64,000 nucleotides of DNA from Chiridota heheva (Eukaryota; Echinodermata; Holothuroidea; Apodida; Chiridotidae): positions 457,501 through 521,500 of the forward strand of contig JAIGNY010000872.1 of NCBI GenBank assembly GCA_020152595.1, written 5' to 3'. The translations under genes and the position numbers were made by a program. Under the pieces are notes generated by a model. That model ran no database searches and was not told where the DNA came from. It saw only the letters and a list, made by a program, of their open reading frames with translations. Positions within the stretch are counted from its first letter, which is position 1; the number at the start of each line of letters is the position of its first letter. Of this stretch, positions 11,491-24,034 are shown in pieces.

Positions 11491-12568
11491 TATGCTCTCG
11501 CAGCGGCAGCGGGAGGAAAAAAATTGGGGGGTCCACTGAACAAGCGTAAATCCATTAAGAAAAATGTCACTTAGTAGAGTGCGTAGCATTCACTTTTCGG
11601 CGTGTGGCCCAGGGGCCCGTTTAAAGGCCCTTGGTGGGTTCCAGGGGCGAAGGGGGCGAAGCCCCCGAAAGCTGTCGCAAAATCGACAATTGAAGGGAAA
11701 AAAGTACGTTACAACGCATAGGAAGAAGGTATATTATACAAGTCAAAATTCATGTCAAAGAGAGATATAATACACAATATACAAAAAACAAAATCATGAA
11801 AACGCCTAATGTGGAAATATAAAGTTTTATTGTTCACGTTTGTGTTCATGTATATAGGTCTATGGTCACTCTTTGAAAAATATGTGTAGTCTAAAAGATA
11901 CATGTTTGATAAGCTTCCAATAATTTACTATGAACATGTGTAAATTTTGTCAAAATTCTGAAACGAACCTGTTCTATATCTCGCCCCGCCCCCTCTATCT
12001 CTCAGTGTCTTAGTTCATGTATTAAATACAATATCGCACAACTGCACAAAGTGTTAATATATTACTAATTGATTACTTTACATTTTAAATCTTTTCTCTG
12101 AAGAACGCCCCTTTTCAAGTGCTCTTTTGAAATCTAAATACATAATAAGCACTTGGAATTTCAAAGCTTGTTGAAGTACCGGACATGCAGGAACGGTTCT
12201 GACGATTTTACGAATCTATAGCCTTCCCTCGGAGAAAAAAATCTGATTTAGAACGTCGCCTTCCCATTTAACTTTTACGGAGGTACAGAAATAAAGTTTT
12301 ATACGAGAAAAAACGAACTCCTTTTCAAAGTCTTGGCTACGGGCTTGCATAAAAAAATATATATTTGGACTCATAATATTCTCCATAAAGTCTGCTGTTT
12401 ATTGTAGGCTATTTGAAAACAACATGTTACTGCAAAATTAACAGAATTCATAAAGAACTGAAGAACATTTGGAGATCTTAATACAATTATGATTTTACCC
12501 ATGTTTTATGATGCAAGTGAGCAATTTAACTTTCCAAAATGTTAGAAAATAAATATATCTGCTTTCAG
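11491..12568. other. Intergenic DNA downstream of the protease gene
   Basis: A short palindrome-like stretch, GGGGCGAAGGGGGCGAAGCC (11,644-11,663), resembles the ends of DNA-transposon remnants. Nothing else is recognised. Confidence 0.4.
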
Positions 12569-13940
12569 GTATAGGCAGAGGCGGTGGAAGATGTTGATAG
12601 TAAGAGGGGGGGAGGGAGGGGGAGGGGAGCACAGGATCCGAGGGGCACTTTCCAAGTATCGTATTTTCAAAAGCATATAGCACAGCAATATTGCTTTATA
12701 TGGTCAACCCTCCCCCATCCCACGGAAAATTTATAAATTTGTATAGGTTCGAACATAACTGGTGACCCATTTTCCCTTCTTTTTGATTTACAGCTTTAAA
12801 ATCTAAGATACTGTGGTCCAAAATTTGGTAAGATATAAAAACAATTATTGAAATCTACAACAATTGCTGAAAAATTGGAAAATGTATAGATCATAAGTCT
12901 TGAAATCGGAAGGATTTAGACTTATAGATCATGATTAGCCATTGTATGGTTCATGAAGCACAATACTTAATGTCTAAAATAATGTGAAAAGCAAAAAAGG
13001 GTACTTATGGAGGCCATCATTTTTTTTGCTGCTGTGAATAAGATATGTAACTAATTTTTGTAGAAATTAAGACCAGATGGCATGAATTCACACCCAGTCT
13101 TCGCAAGTGTCCCATTGTATGTTTTTCTTCTCTTTCTAGAACCCAAATTAAACTTGGCGCTCTGCGAGCGAAATTTGGGGTATACGTTGGCTTGATGTTT
13201 GTGTTACTTTCTTCAATCTGTTAATAAAAAAGATCAATTATGATAAGGGGACTTAAATATGTTTTAATATTTTAGATAACACTTTTTTAAATCTCTGTCA
13301 GTCTATAAAGGCATGGAAGGGGCACCTTTTAAAGTTTACAAAAAAGATGGGGGAGAGGGCACGTCAGTTTATGTCATTACAGTGGCCCTGGTTCAAATAA
13401 TAGATTTTGCCTGCATGGCCCATTTCAAAAATGCCCCACTAATGAAATTTGGGGTTGCTCATATACTCTAAAAAGGCCCTATTTTGAAGAATTTGAACAA
13501 ATTGTAAGCTGGCAAAACAAAGATAGGAAGAGGCGAAGGCTTTTTGAGTATGAAAAAAGTCCAATGTTGTCCATTATGTATAGGGTTGTTGGGCCCCAAC
13601 TTTGTTTTATGCGAAAATTTTAGAATTGTGTACGCGCGCAAAGCGCGTGAAATTTCACATTTTTAGTACTTTCAGGGCAATATTTGTGTTACTTTCTTTA
13701 ATTAAAAATCAAATATATATGAAAAAGAAAAGAAGTTTCCAATGTTTGAAAGGGCATATTCCTTCTCTAAACTGCTAAAAAGGCATGCACCTGTCCTCTT
13801 TAAAAGAGCATTTTTCCTTCTAAAAAAGGACATATTTTCCCTCCGCAAAAGGACATCCTCACTAAAAGGACACTTTTTAAACTTTTAAGAAAAGTGGGAG
13901 GGCACGTGCCCCCTGTGCATCCGGTTCCGCCGCCTATACC
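12569..13940. mobile_element. Putative inverted-repeat DNA element, about 1.4 kb
   Basis: The left end reads GGTATAGGCAGAGGCGGTGG and the right end TTCCGCCGCCTATACC, which is its complement with a 3-bp gap. The inside has no transposase-like frame. It holds GC-rich palindromes such as GCGCGCAAAGCGCGTG (13,634-13,649) and repeated AAGGGCA/AAGGACA words. It could also be two unrelated element ends. Confidence 0.45.
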
Positions 13941-15877
13941 AATAGGCAGTAGTCAATAGTGCCAACATCCAATAAAGCCCACTTATACGTGTTAGAATCA
14001 GGCCATGGAGGTGAGTTGTCATTGATCGGACGTAATGCAAGTAATTATGACCATATGACTGGACATATTCCATTCTAGTCATTACAGAGTATATGTTACA
14101 AAAAACATCGAAGTTTTTGTTTTGTATAATTTAAGAATATTGTAATTGTGGACTGCATGATCTAGGTTATCATATAAAGGAAACATTATGAATTAAATCT
14201 CAGGGTAATTAAAAATATACCAAAAATATAAAAATTACAAATGATTACTGGGGGATCCTGCCCCCCTTCCTATCCCCCGCGCTTCCGCCGCCTATGTTTT
14301 GACAAGCATTCTCCCTATGCACTCGAATGTAAAAGGGTATGTGAAGGCGGGCATCCCTTAAAGGATTTAGTTCAATAGAACAGAACCAAAAAACTCCAAA
14401 TAATCCAACAGGGAGGTCCAAGGTAAATATTGATGATACTTTGGCGCCAACCAAATCCGTGAAACCACGGTGGTCACGGGAAATTTCTTATAATTATCGG
14501 GTAATATTTCGGGATTTTTTTCGCCAGTTTTCGGATAAATTTTTTCCTTTTTCCAATTATCGAAACTTTCTTTTAACTTTTTGGCCTTGATAAGATTGGC
14601 GAATTAAGGTTTTGAGTCGGACGACCCCAAGATGCGTCTGATGACAGAGGTCCATACCTGTGCGACGAAGGTACAATCCGATAAATTGCCCCTGGACTCC
14701 CATTGGTGCCACCACTGCAGTAAAGAACAGAAAATCTTCCACCGTGATGATTTTTGCCCAATTTAGAAACTTCAGTAAGAAGTGCACAAAAATGAAACAA
14801 AATTGTGACATTGTGATTAAATAATTCACAATGATGATTTCAAAGGGACGGCTCTAATTGAAAGGACAGTATCCAGGGAAAGGGTGATTACATTCACAGC
14901 TCCCATCAAACATGTCAAATCAGCGGTTCCTATCGATTTATTAAAAAGGCGGGTGGTTTGCACCAGAAGGAGTTTCCTTCGAAATCACGGTTCCCATGAT
15001 GGGTAAAGTTCCCATGATGGGTAAAGTGTCCATTGAAAGGAAAGTTCCCATTAAAAGGATGGGTTGAAAAGATTGGTTCTTTCATACTCATAATTCTGTT
15101 CAAATGATGGCAAAGATCCATTGTTCCCGCCAAGAATGACAATTTACAAAATTAAAAATAGTTATTATATACTTATCAAAGCAGAAGTTCCCGTGAAGGT
15201 GGCGGCTCCCATCCAAAAAAAAATTGGTAAAGAGAAGAAAGACTTGCCTCTTGTCGACGTTAAGGAGGGGGAAGGGAGGTCAGATTAGGGAGGTGAAACC
15301 GCTGATCAGGGAGGGTAACAACGCGCAAATTTCATCAAATCAGTTAGTGCTTTTTGAAAGTTGAACTCGAGGACGCTATTTCATTTACGAATTTCCAAAA
15401 AGTGTGGAATTATTGAAAAGTTACAAGACAGGTTAAATTGTAAGATTCGGTGACTGACCATCATTTCGATTTAATCATAACTTTTCAAAAGTTACGTTTT
15501 CCTTTTGATAAATTTGGATTTCCGAAGCTGGATTGTTAAGTTGGTCAAACACATTCCCCCCTCCCCCTTTACTCAGCCTCTAATGGGATTTAAGCATATG
15601 TATGAGATGAAGGCTGTTGAATGTGTATGATGAGATGTCACCTTTTAGGTTTAGTTGAAATAGATTACATCACGGAGTGTATATGTCGTTTTACTTCAGT
15701 GGTGTAATGTACAATTTGAAGTTCTTAAAAAGAAAGGATATAGCATATTTTGGTCAACCTTTGTATTTTTTTTTGCAATATTACTGTGGTTCAAACACAA
15801 CCCTTTCTCGTTGCTTCCTCATTTAATTTTCACCCTTAGAAACTATCCTCCTTGCAAAAGTTACTACTCCCAGAATT
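13941..15877. other. Intergenic DNA with minor repeats
   Basis: Near 14,290 GCTTCCGCCGCCTATG is a further element end like the one at 13,940. Near 14,990-15,062 TTCCCATGATGGGTAAAG is repeated twice and then decays. No gene is recognised. Confidence 0.5.
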
Positions 15878-18102
15878 CCCTGCTCCCATTGACAAGCCCT
15901 GACTCCCGAATACAAAGTCCCTGCTCCCTTTGACAAGCCCCGACTCCCGAATACAGTCTCTGCTCCCCATGACAAAGTCCCTGCTCCCCTTAACAAGCCC
16001 CGACTCCCGAATACAAAACACCTGCTCCTCATGACAGTCCCTGCTCCCTTTGACAAGTCTTGACTCCCAAATACAGTCCTGATCCCCTTGACAAGCCCGG
16101 ACTCCAGAATACAAAGTCCCTGCTCCCCATGACAAGTCCCTGCTCCCTTTGACAAGCCTGAATTTCCGAATACAAAGTCTCTGCTCCCCATGACAAAGTC
16201 CCTGCTCCCTTTGATAAGCCCAGACTCCCGAATACAGTCTCTGCTCCCCATGACAAAGTTCCTGCTCCCTTTGACAAAGTCCCTACTCCCAAATACAGTC
16301 CCTGCTCCCCATGACAAGTCCCTGCTCCCCATGACAAAGTCCCTGCTCCTCAAGACAAAGTCCCTGCTCCCTTTGACAAGCCCGGACTCCCGAATACAAA
16401 GTCCCTGCTCCCTTTGACAAGCCCGGACTCACGAATACAAAGTCCCTGCTTCCCATTGACAGTCCCTGCTCCCTTTGACAAGCCTCGACTCCCGAATACA
16501 AAGTCATTGCTCCCCATGACAAAATCCCTGCTCCCATTGACAAAGTCCCTACTCCCCAATACAAAGTTCCTGCTCCCATTGGTCAAGTCCCTGTTCCCCT
16601 TGACAAAGTCCTTGTTCACAATGGCAAAGACACTGCTCCCCTTGGTAAAGTCCCTGCTTCCGTTGACAAATTTCTAGCTTCTCTTGACAAAGTCCCTGCT
16701 CTCCCTTACAAATTCCCTGCTCCCTTTGACAAATTCCCTGCTCTACTTGACAGTCCCTGCTCCCCTTGATAAAGTCCCTGCTCCCCTTGACAAACCTCGA
16801 CTCCTGATTAAAGTCTCTACTCCCTCTGGAAAAGTCCCTGCTCCCTTTGATAAAATCCCTACTCCCCAATGCAAAGTCCCTGCTCCCCTTGACAAAGTTC
16901 CTGCTCCCCTTAAAAAAAAACGCCTGCTCCCCTTGACAAGTCCTTGCTCTCATTGGCAAAGTCCCTGCTCTCCTTGGCAAAGTCCCTGCTCCAGTTGATA
17001 AATTCTCTACTCCACTTGATAAACTCCCTGCTCCCCTTGACAAAGTCCCTTATCTCCTTGACAAATTCCCTGCTCCCCTTGACAAATTCTCTGCTCCCCT
17101 TGACAGTAGCTGCTCCCCTTGACAAGGTTCCTGCTTCCCTTGACAAGTCCTGACTCCTGAATAAAGTTTCTGCTCCCTTTGACAAAGTCCCTACTCCCTT
17201 TTACTACCCAACAGAAAGTCCCTGCTCCCCTTGACAAAGTCCCTACTCCTTTGACAAAGTTCCTGCTCCACTTGACAAGTTTCCTGCTCTTCTTGTCAAA
17301 GTCCTTGCTCCCTTGATAAAGTCCCTGCTCACCTCGACAAATTCCCTTCTTCCTTCAATACAGTCTCTGGTCCTCTTGACAAATTCGTTGATCTTCTTGA
17401 CAAAGTCCCTGCTCCCCTTGACACATTCCCTGCTCCCCTTGGCACACTCCCTGCTCCCCTTGGCACATTCCCTGCTCCTCTTAGCAAATTCCCTGCTCCT
17501 CTTGACAAATTCATTACTCCCTTGACAAATTCCTTACTCCTCTTGGCAAATTCCTTGCTACCCTTGACAAATTCCTGCTCCCCTCAACAAATTCCCTTCT
17601 CCCCTCAACAAATTCCCTTCTCCCCTCAATACAGTCCCTGCTACCTTGACAAATTCCCTGCTCCCTTTGACATTCCCTGCTCCTCTTGACACATTCCTCT
17701 GCTCCCCTCGATACAGTCCCTGATCCTCTTGAAAAATTCCCTGCTCCTCTTGACAAAGTCCCTGCTCCCCTTGACACATTTTCGCTCCTCTTGACACATT
17801 CCCCCGCTCCCCTTGATAAATTCCCCGCTCCACTTGATAAAACCACTACTCCCCCTTAACAAATTCCTTGCTCCCCTTGGAAAATTCCCTGCTACCCTTG
17901 GCAAATTCCCCGCTCCACTTAATGAATTCACTACTCCCCCTTGACAAATTCCTTGCTCCCCTTGGCAAATTTCCTGCTACCCTTGACAAATTCCCTGCTA
18001 CCTTGACAAATTCCCTGCTCCTCTTGACAAATTCTTTGTTCCCCTTGACAAATTCCCTGCTTCCTTGGCAAATTTCCTGCTCCCTTGACAAAGTCACCTT
18101 CT
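15878..18102 (+). repeat. Large minisatellite, about 2.2 kb, 20-21 bp unit with two zones
   Basis: The core CCCTGCTCCCCTTGACAAAG is repeated about 100 times with variation. The left part (about 15,880-16,530) alternates this core with a second word, GACAAGCCCGGACTCCCGAA followed by TACAAAGT, giving longer composite units. The right part is mostly the plain unit, with AAATTC replacing AAAGTC toward the end. Open frames on both strands arise from unit lengths near a multiple of three and are not genes. Confidence 0.95.
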
Positions 18103-18303
18103 CCAATTAAGACAGACTCCTTGAAGGAGAGACTTTGGAGCTGGAACTTTGCCAAACTTTTGTACAGAGGAAATGAAAATTTAAAAGAAGGAAAGTGATG
18201 AAGAAAAAAACAGATTTCACATGCCTGATTTGCAGACAGGAGCTATTTCCCATGCTTACTGCATGTCATACACAATATACTGTACACAATATACTACAGA
18301 CTT

Positions 18304-18926
18304 AAAGGATTAGTTCAGGGGTCAAGCATATTCATCATATGGGAAAGAAGACTGCAAAAGAAACAAACTAGTGAAGAAAGCGTTAAAAAATCACATTCCT
18401 TTAAGAGATAATCAAGTTTAAGACTGTCTTATCTGTGTAGAAATGACTGGTGTAGGAAGTCTACTATGGAAGTTGGTGACTTCATCCTCACAACCTTAAC
18501 AATTGTTAATGTATTTTAAAGAAAGTTTATTCAATTTTTTTCTCCATTATTTTTCCTCAAACTTTCTTCAGGTGGTATATTATAAATTTATTCAATTTTT
18601 TCTCCATTAATTTTCCTCAAACTTTCTTCAGGTGGTATATCATAAATACCCTTCCTAGAATAAAGTTTACTACTTTTTTGACAAATTTCATGGTTTTTAA
18701 GCAACAAAATTGCAGGAATAAATATGATAGAATACATCAAAGACTGAGGAATCTGAGGCTATGACATCACAACTAGTCTGATTTCAGTCATTTCTACACA
18801 AACGATACCAAACTCTGATATCATTTCAACAAAATAAGATTTTTGAATGCTTTCTTCACTATTTTGTTTCTTTTGAAGTCCTCTTTTATATATGTAGACT
18901 TGCTTGACTCCTGAACTAATCCTTTA
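18304..18926 (+). mobile_element. MITE-A, complete copy
   Basis: The left end AAAGGATTAGTTCAGGGGTC is mirrored by the right end TGAACTAATCCTTT. The arms are long (about 120 bp), with no coding frame inside. A 65-bp segment (TTCTCCATTA...GGTATAT) is duplicated at 18,530-18,650. The end sequence TTAAAGGATT suggests a TTAA or TA insertion site, but copies differ and no target duplication is firm. Confidence 0.85.
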
Positions 18927-19335
18927 AAAACTTAAAAAATCCACACAAAATATAACTTTTCAATATCATTGTATTGATTAAATCATCTAAATTCATACAT
19001 GATGAATTATAGTTACATATATGCAATCTTGGAACCAATCATGGGTAACATTTACAAACCAAATTAAATATAATAGCTTCAAAACTGTTTGTCCCATTTG
19101 ACAGATTCATACCACAGAACAGATGCATCAAATCACATGATCAAATCACATGATCAAACAACATATATTAACCACAACAGAAAGTACAAGTTGTGTTCTT
19201 GCTCTCAATTAAATACAATATATGGAAAAGTAAACACAGAACGAGACGTTCACAAGGTCATAGCAAAGGTTGAAGGTCAATATACATTTGAATGGAACAT
19301 TTATTTAATAATCAAAACATAAGTCAAATCCATCG
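18927..19335. other. Intergenic DNA
   Basis: AT-rich with a short direct repeat (AAATCACATGATC, 19,130-19,155). No feature recognised. Confidence 0.5.
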
Positions 19336-20165
19336 GAGCCATTAGACTCGGTCTTATCCCAGATTCAGTGGCGCAAGAGGTTGAGATTACAGGACTCCCT
19401 CTGAACCAGTCAATCTCAGATTTACTCCCCAGCTGGTATTTATTTTACTCCCCAGCTGGTACTCATTTTACTCCCCAGCTGCTACTCATTTTACTCCTCA
19501 GCTGGTACTCATTTTACTCCCCAGCTGGTATTCATTTTACTCCCCAGCTGGTGCTCATTTTACTCCCCAGCCGGTACTCATTTTACTCCCCAGCTGGTAC
19601 TCATTTTACTCCTCAGCTGGTACTCATTTTACTCCCCAGCCGGTACTCATTTTACTCCCCAGCCGCTACTCATTTTACTCCTCAGCTGGTACTCATTTTA
19701 CTCCCCAGCTGGTACTCATTTTACTCCCCAGCTGGTACTCATTTTACTCCTCAGTTGGTACTCATTTTACTCCCCAGCTGGTACTCATTTTACTCCCCAG
19801 CTGGTACTCATTTTACTCCCCAGCTGGTACTCATTTTACTCCTCAGCTGGTACTCATTTTACTCCCCAGCTGGTACTCATTTTACTCCCCAGCTGGTACT
19901 CATTTTACTCCCCAGCTGGTACTCATTTTACTCCCCAACAGGTACTCATTTTACTCCCCAGCTGGTACTCATTTTACTCCCCCGCAGGTACTCATTTTAC
20001 TCCCCAGCAGGTACTCATTTTACTCCCCAGCTGGTACTCATTTTACAGCTAAGTGGACTGAAGCAAGTAGAGTAAACTGTCTTGCTCAAGAACACAATGC
20101 AGCGCTCGTGGCGCGAATCGAACCCAGTACCTTTTGAATACATGGAGCAGGACTCCTTAACCTCT
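19336..20165 (-). repeat. tRNA-derived SINE enlarged by an internal minisatellite
   Basis: Read on the minus strand: a tRNA-like head with the B box-like GGTTCGATTCG near 20,110-20,125, then GAGCGCTGCATTGTG, CTTGCTTCAGTC and GTAAAATGAGTACCAGC, and at the far end GCGCCACTGAATCTGGGATA. The same order occurs undisturbed at 53,650-53,940 (+) and 42,340-42,545 (-). Here the GAGTACCAG segment has been multiplied (next entry). Confidence 0.85.
19421..20045. repeat. Minisatellite, 23-bp unit, about 27 copies
   Basis: The unit ACTCCCCAGCTGGTACTCAT plus TTT is repeated about 27 times with few changes (CCGGT, GCAGGT, CTCAGCTGG). It lies exactly where single-copy relatives of the SINE carry one such word. 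The 235-codon open frame across it is a by-product. Confidence 0.95.
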
Positions 20166-20845
20166 GCATCTCTTCAAAACATTCGTTGCACATTAATGTA
20201 AGTAACAACTGCATCAAAAGTTGTTTTAAATTGTTTTTTTATATCATTTTTCCAATTTCAAGCATTACTAAAAATACACATTTCTGATTTACTTGCAAAT
20301 GCAAATCTATTGTTTAATTATCCAGTATAAAATCTTTTCATACTGTTTACAAAACAGATTTAACATCTGTTAAACTTTATTATACCCCTAAAAAGTATGA
20401 AAACGCCCAATTTGGCATGTCAGGAGCAACTGTTGTTATCAATGCATGTCAAGTGATGTTAGGCTTACAACCCAGCTCGAGTACCTAAGCTTCAACCCAA
20501 CATTTTGAATCACAGAACATTCCTACTGCAAAGGAACAGAACTCCTTGCAACATATGAAAATGAAATATGAGCCATTACTTGTAAAAACTATCAAAAATC
20601 ATCAAATTTAAAAAAAAATCTGATGCTTTTAGTTTTTACAATTTTTAGGCCAGGCCTAAGTATTCCAAAAAATATGCATATTTGTGCTTTTTATCAGTTG
20701 AGTTATAGTATTCTAATGTAAATGTCTTTGCTTCTCTCACAAAATTTAAAGAAAAGCAGCCAGCTTTGACCAAAGTTTTAACTTTTTTTAACTTGAAAAC
20801 AACATTGTTTAAAGATCTAAGAGCAGGAAGCAGGCCCTTGAGAGC
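20166..20845. other. Intergenic DNA
   Basis: AT-rich. No gene or named repeat seen. Confidence 0.5.
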
Positions 20846-21234
20846 CCAAAGGATCAGGTCAGGGGTCAAGCAGGATGTCCATCTTATATAAAAGAGGACT
20901 TCCAAACAAACAAAATGGTGAAGAAAGATTCAAAAATCTTATTTCATTAAGGAGATATTCAAGTTCATAAAATTATTTTACTCAAAGTTTTTTCAGGTGG
21001 TATATTATAAATACCCTCCTAGATTCAGTTTTGCTACTTTTTTGACATATCCCATGGTTTTTTAGCCACAAAATTGCAGGACAAGATGTGATAGAATGCA
21101 TAAAGACTTTGAGGAATCTGAGGCTATGACATCACAACTAGTCTGATTTCAGTCGTTTCTACACCAATGATACCAAACTTTAAACTTAAATCTCCTTAAA
21201 TGAATAAGATTTTTGAATGATTCCTTAATTAGAC
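20846..21234 (+). mobile_element. MITE-A, copy cut short on the right
   Basis: Starts GGATCAGGTCAGGGGTCAAG and runs through the common body to GATTTTTGAATGATT, where the right arm should follow. Instead, LINE coding sequence begins within a few bases. The LINE probably inserted into, or was joined to, this element. Confidence 0.8.
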
Positions 21235-21236
21235 AC

Positions 21237-23375
21237 TTTTGTATAGCGCATTACAAAATAGATATGAAGTTTTACAGGACTGTTGTGGTGAGACTGAAGT
21301 ACCTGATAACATTGAAGAAGTTGAGAGTAAGTGGCAGACATTTGAAGAAGTATACAATGGGGCTGCTAAAAATGTCCTTGGGTACAAAAAGAAGGGCCAA
21401 AAGCCTTGGATCAGCAGAGAAAGTTGGAAATGTGTTGAGGAGAGAAAACAGCTGAAGGTTAAGATTGAGAATGCCAAGTTAATTAGAATTAAAGATATTA
21501 TGAGAGCTAAGTATGCTGAAAAAGACAAAGATGTGAAGAAAAGCTTAAGGAGAGATAAAAGAAAGTGGATTGATGACCTTGCTACATCTGCAGAGGAAGC
21601 AGCTAGTAATGGCAGAATGAGAGAGCTTTACAAGATAACCAAAACAATTTGCAATGAAAGGACCAAGGCTAGGAGTGCTATAAGAGACAAGGATGGGAAT
21701 CTATTAACAGATGAAAAAGGAAAAAAAAGAGAGGAGGAAAGAGCATTTTGAGGAGATACTGGATAGACCAGATCCTGTTTTTCCAGTTCCTAACATAACA
21801 TGTGACCCTGAAATAGACGAAATCAGTACCAGTTATATTACAAGAAGTGAAATAAAAAAGGCATTGATGAAGCTAGAGAATAACAAAGCTGCAGGCAAGG
21901 ATAATATAACTGCCGAGTTGTTAAAAGCTGATATATGCACATCAGTATTATGGCTTGAAGAGCTGTTCAGAATTGTATGGGAAAAGAAAGTTATACCAAA
22001 ATCATGGAAGCAAGGACTGATAACAAAAATACCTAAGAAAGGCAATACTACTGCATGCGATAACTGGCGTGGAATAACCTTAAGATCCATACCAAGCACA
22101 GTATTTGAAAGAGTTTTAATCGACAGAATTAGAAACGGTGTTAACAGTAAGATGAGAGATGAACAGGCTGGATTGAGAAGAGGAAGGAGTACCACCGAGC
22201 AAATTTTCATCCTGCGCATTATTCTGGACGGGTGGCTGAATGGCAGTCAACCAAATAGATCCTTTGTTGACTTCAAGAAGGCGTTTGACTGTGCACAGAG
22301 AAAGCCTCTGGAAAATAATGACAGCCTATGGTATTCCACAAAAGATAATATGTTTGCTTAAAGCGTTATATGAAGACGGTGAATGTGCAGTTATAGATGG
22401 TGGTGTGGAATCTGAATGATTTTAAGTCAAAAGTGGTGTAAAGCAGGGTGATGTAATGTCAGGGTTCCTTTTTCTGATAGTGGTAGATTGGGTGATGAGG
22501 AAAAGGACTGATAATAACAGGAATGGAATTAGATGGAAGTTCATGTCAAACCTTGAGGACTTAGATTTTGCTGATGATATCACTCTACTTTCATCTACAT
22601 ATCAACACATGCAAACCAAAGTGACCAGGCTCAATCAGTATGCTGCACATACTGGGTAAAGAATTAATAAGGATAAGGCAGAGCTCATGAAAGTTAACAG
22701 CAAATGTGCAAACAAAGTTTATATCAATAACCAACAACTAAATAAAGTAAACAAGTTCAAATACCTTGGTGCAACAGTAAGCTTACAAGGTGGTGGCAAG
22801 GAAGATATTCAAAACAGAATCTCTAAAGCAAGAGTAGTATTTAGGATTAAGATATGGAACTCAAGCACATTCTCAATATATACAAAAATATGACTGTTTA
22901 ACTCTTTTGTTAAGTCTGTGCTCTTGTATGGCTGCGATACATGGAGAATTAATGTAGCAGATAATAAAAAGCTGGATACATTTATGTTCAAATGCTACAG
23001 GAGAATTTCAAAGATCAGATGGCCATATGTAATATCTAATGATGCTATACTGAGAATCACTAAACATGACAAAAACAGCACTAAAGTAAAAAGAAGAAGG
23101 TGAAGATGGATTGGTCATGTGATGCGCATGAGCACTATTAAGCACTGTGTGACAGCTATGACGTGGAAACCAGAGGGGAGAAGGAAAGTTGGTCGTCTTA
23201 GAACAACCTGGAGAAGGACAGTCGAGAAGGAGAGGAATGTGATGGGATGGAGCTCGTGGACAGAAGCCAGACAAGTTGCAAACAACAAGAGTCCAGTGGA
23301 GAGAGAGCACTGCAACCTTATGGGCCAGGAGGCCTGAAGAAACTAGATGAGGTGAGGTGAGGCATAGCGCATTAT
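21237..23375 (+). pseudogene. RTE-like non-LTR retrotransposon, 5'-truncated and broken
   Basis: Successive open pieces give a linker region (KWQTFEEVYNGAAKNVLGYK), then reverse transcriptase blocks: NNKAAGKDNITAELLK, NWRGITLRSIPSTVFERVL, DEQAGLRRGRSTTEQIFILR, FVDFKKAFDC, then KQGDVMSGFLF (read across a break), and the catalytic FADDITLLSS. They are followed by the usual KFKYLGATVS, LLYGCDTW and RWIGHVMRM tail. At least five frameshifts or stops separate the pieces (for example near 21,750, 22,300, 22,430, 22,660, 22,890 and 23,100), so it is dead. The endonuclease domain is missing. It ends in GATGAGGTGAGGTGAGGC, in the style of RTE 3' ends. The motifs fit the RTE clade. Confidence 0.9.
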
Positions 23376-23699
23376 ACCAATAGCCTCAATGCGCTTCACA
23401 AATCCATGGCAGTCAATTAGATCTCGGCTGCCTATGCACATGAATTATAGTTGACTGGGATAGGATGTTAATGAACACTGCGTTTTCACGCTTTTCTTCT
23501 TGAATAGTCTTCAGAGAACCAGGCAGGGGGTGACTGTCCTGCCTTTGGGTCTGACAGCTTAAAGTCCCCTCCGATGGATGGTGTGTGCCATTCAACCCTT
23601 GTCACTTCTCTCAACAGCTGAATATAGTAGGAGCTGCAAATGAAATGCTTCCACTTTGATGTTCGCCGTATCTGTCTATATAGTTGTAGGAAAATTGAG
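23376..23699. other. Intergenic DNA next to the LINE 3' end
   Basis: GCGCATTATACCAATAGCCT may be part of the LINE tail or an adjoining SINE. Nothing else is recognised. Confidence 0.4.
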
Positions 23700-23701
23700 T
23701 T

Positions 23702-23990
23702 AGACTTGACCAAGCCTTGAACCCGGGACCTTCAGACTTGACCGAGCCTTGAACCCAGGACCTCCAGACTTGACCGGGCCTTGAACCCGGGACCTCCAGA
23801 CTTGACCTAGCCTTGTACCCGGGACCTCCAGACTTGACCAAGCCTTGAAGCGGGACCTCCTGACTTGACCGAGTCTTGAGCCGGGACCTCCAGACTTGAC
23901 CGAGCCTTGAACCCGGGACCTCCAGACTTGACCGAGCCCTGAACCCAGGACCTCCAGCATCTCAGTTGTGCTGAGCTACTTGTTCTCTAT
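23702..23990 (-). repeat. Minisatellite, 32-bp unit, about 8 copies, with tRNA-like content
   Basis: The unit GACTTGACCGAGCCTTGAAC plus CCGGGACCTCCA is repeated about 8 times. On the minus strand each unit reads CCCGGGTTCAAGGCTCGG, a B box-like word. The right flank on the minus strand reads AACAAGTAGCTCAGCACAAC, which looks like an A box region, so the array seems to have grown from a tRNA-derived SINE head. Confidence 0.85.
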
Positions 23991-24034
23991 ACATCTTCAG
24001 ACACAAACGATGGCGATTTGATCAGCTGTAACTA

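Noticed and set aside
15878-18102. CRISPR-like array
   Set aside because: Units are head to tail with no unique spacers, and the genome is clearly animal.
15823-18155. Many open frames on both strands (SRGAGN, KSLLPLT words)
   Set aside because: They are translations of the 20-21 bp minisatellite.
19368-20075. 235-codon frame as a secreted repeat protein
   Set aside because: It is a SINE-borne 23-bp minisatellite, with tRNA-like SINE sequence next to it.
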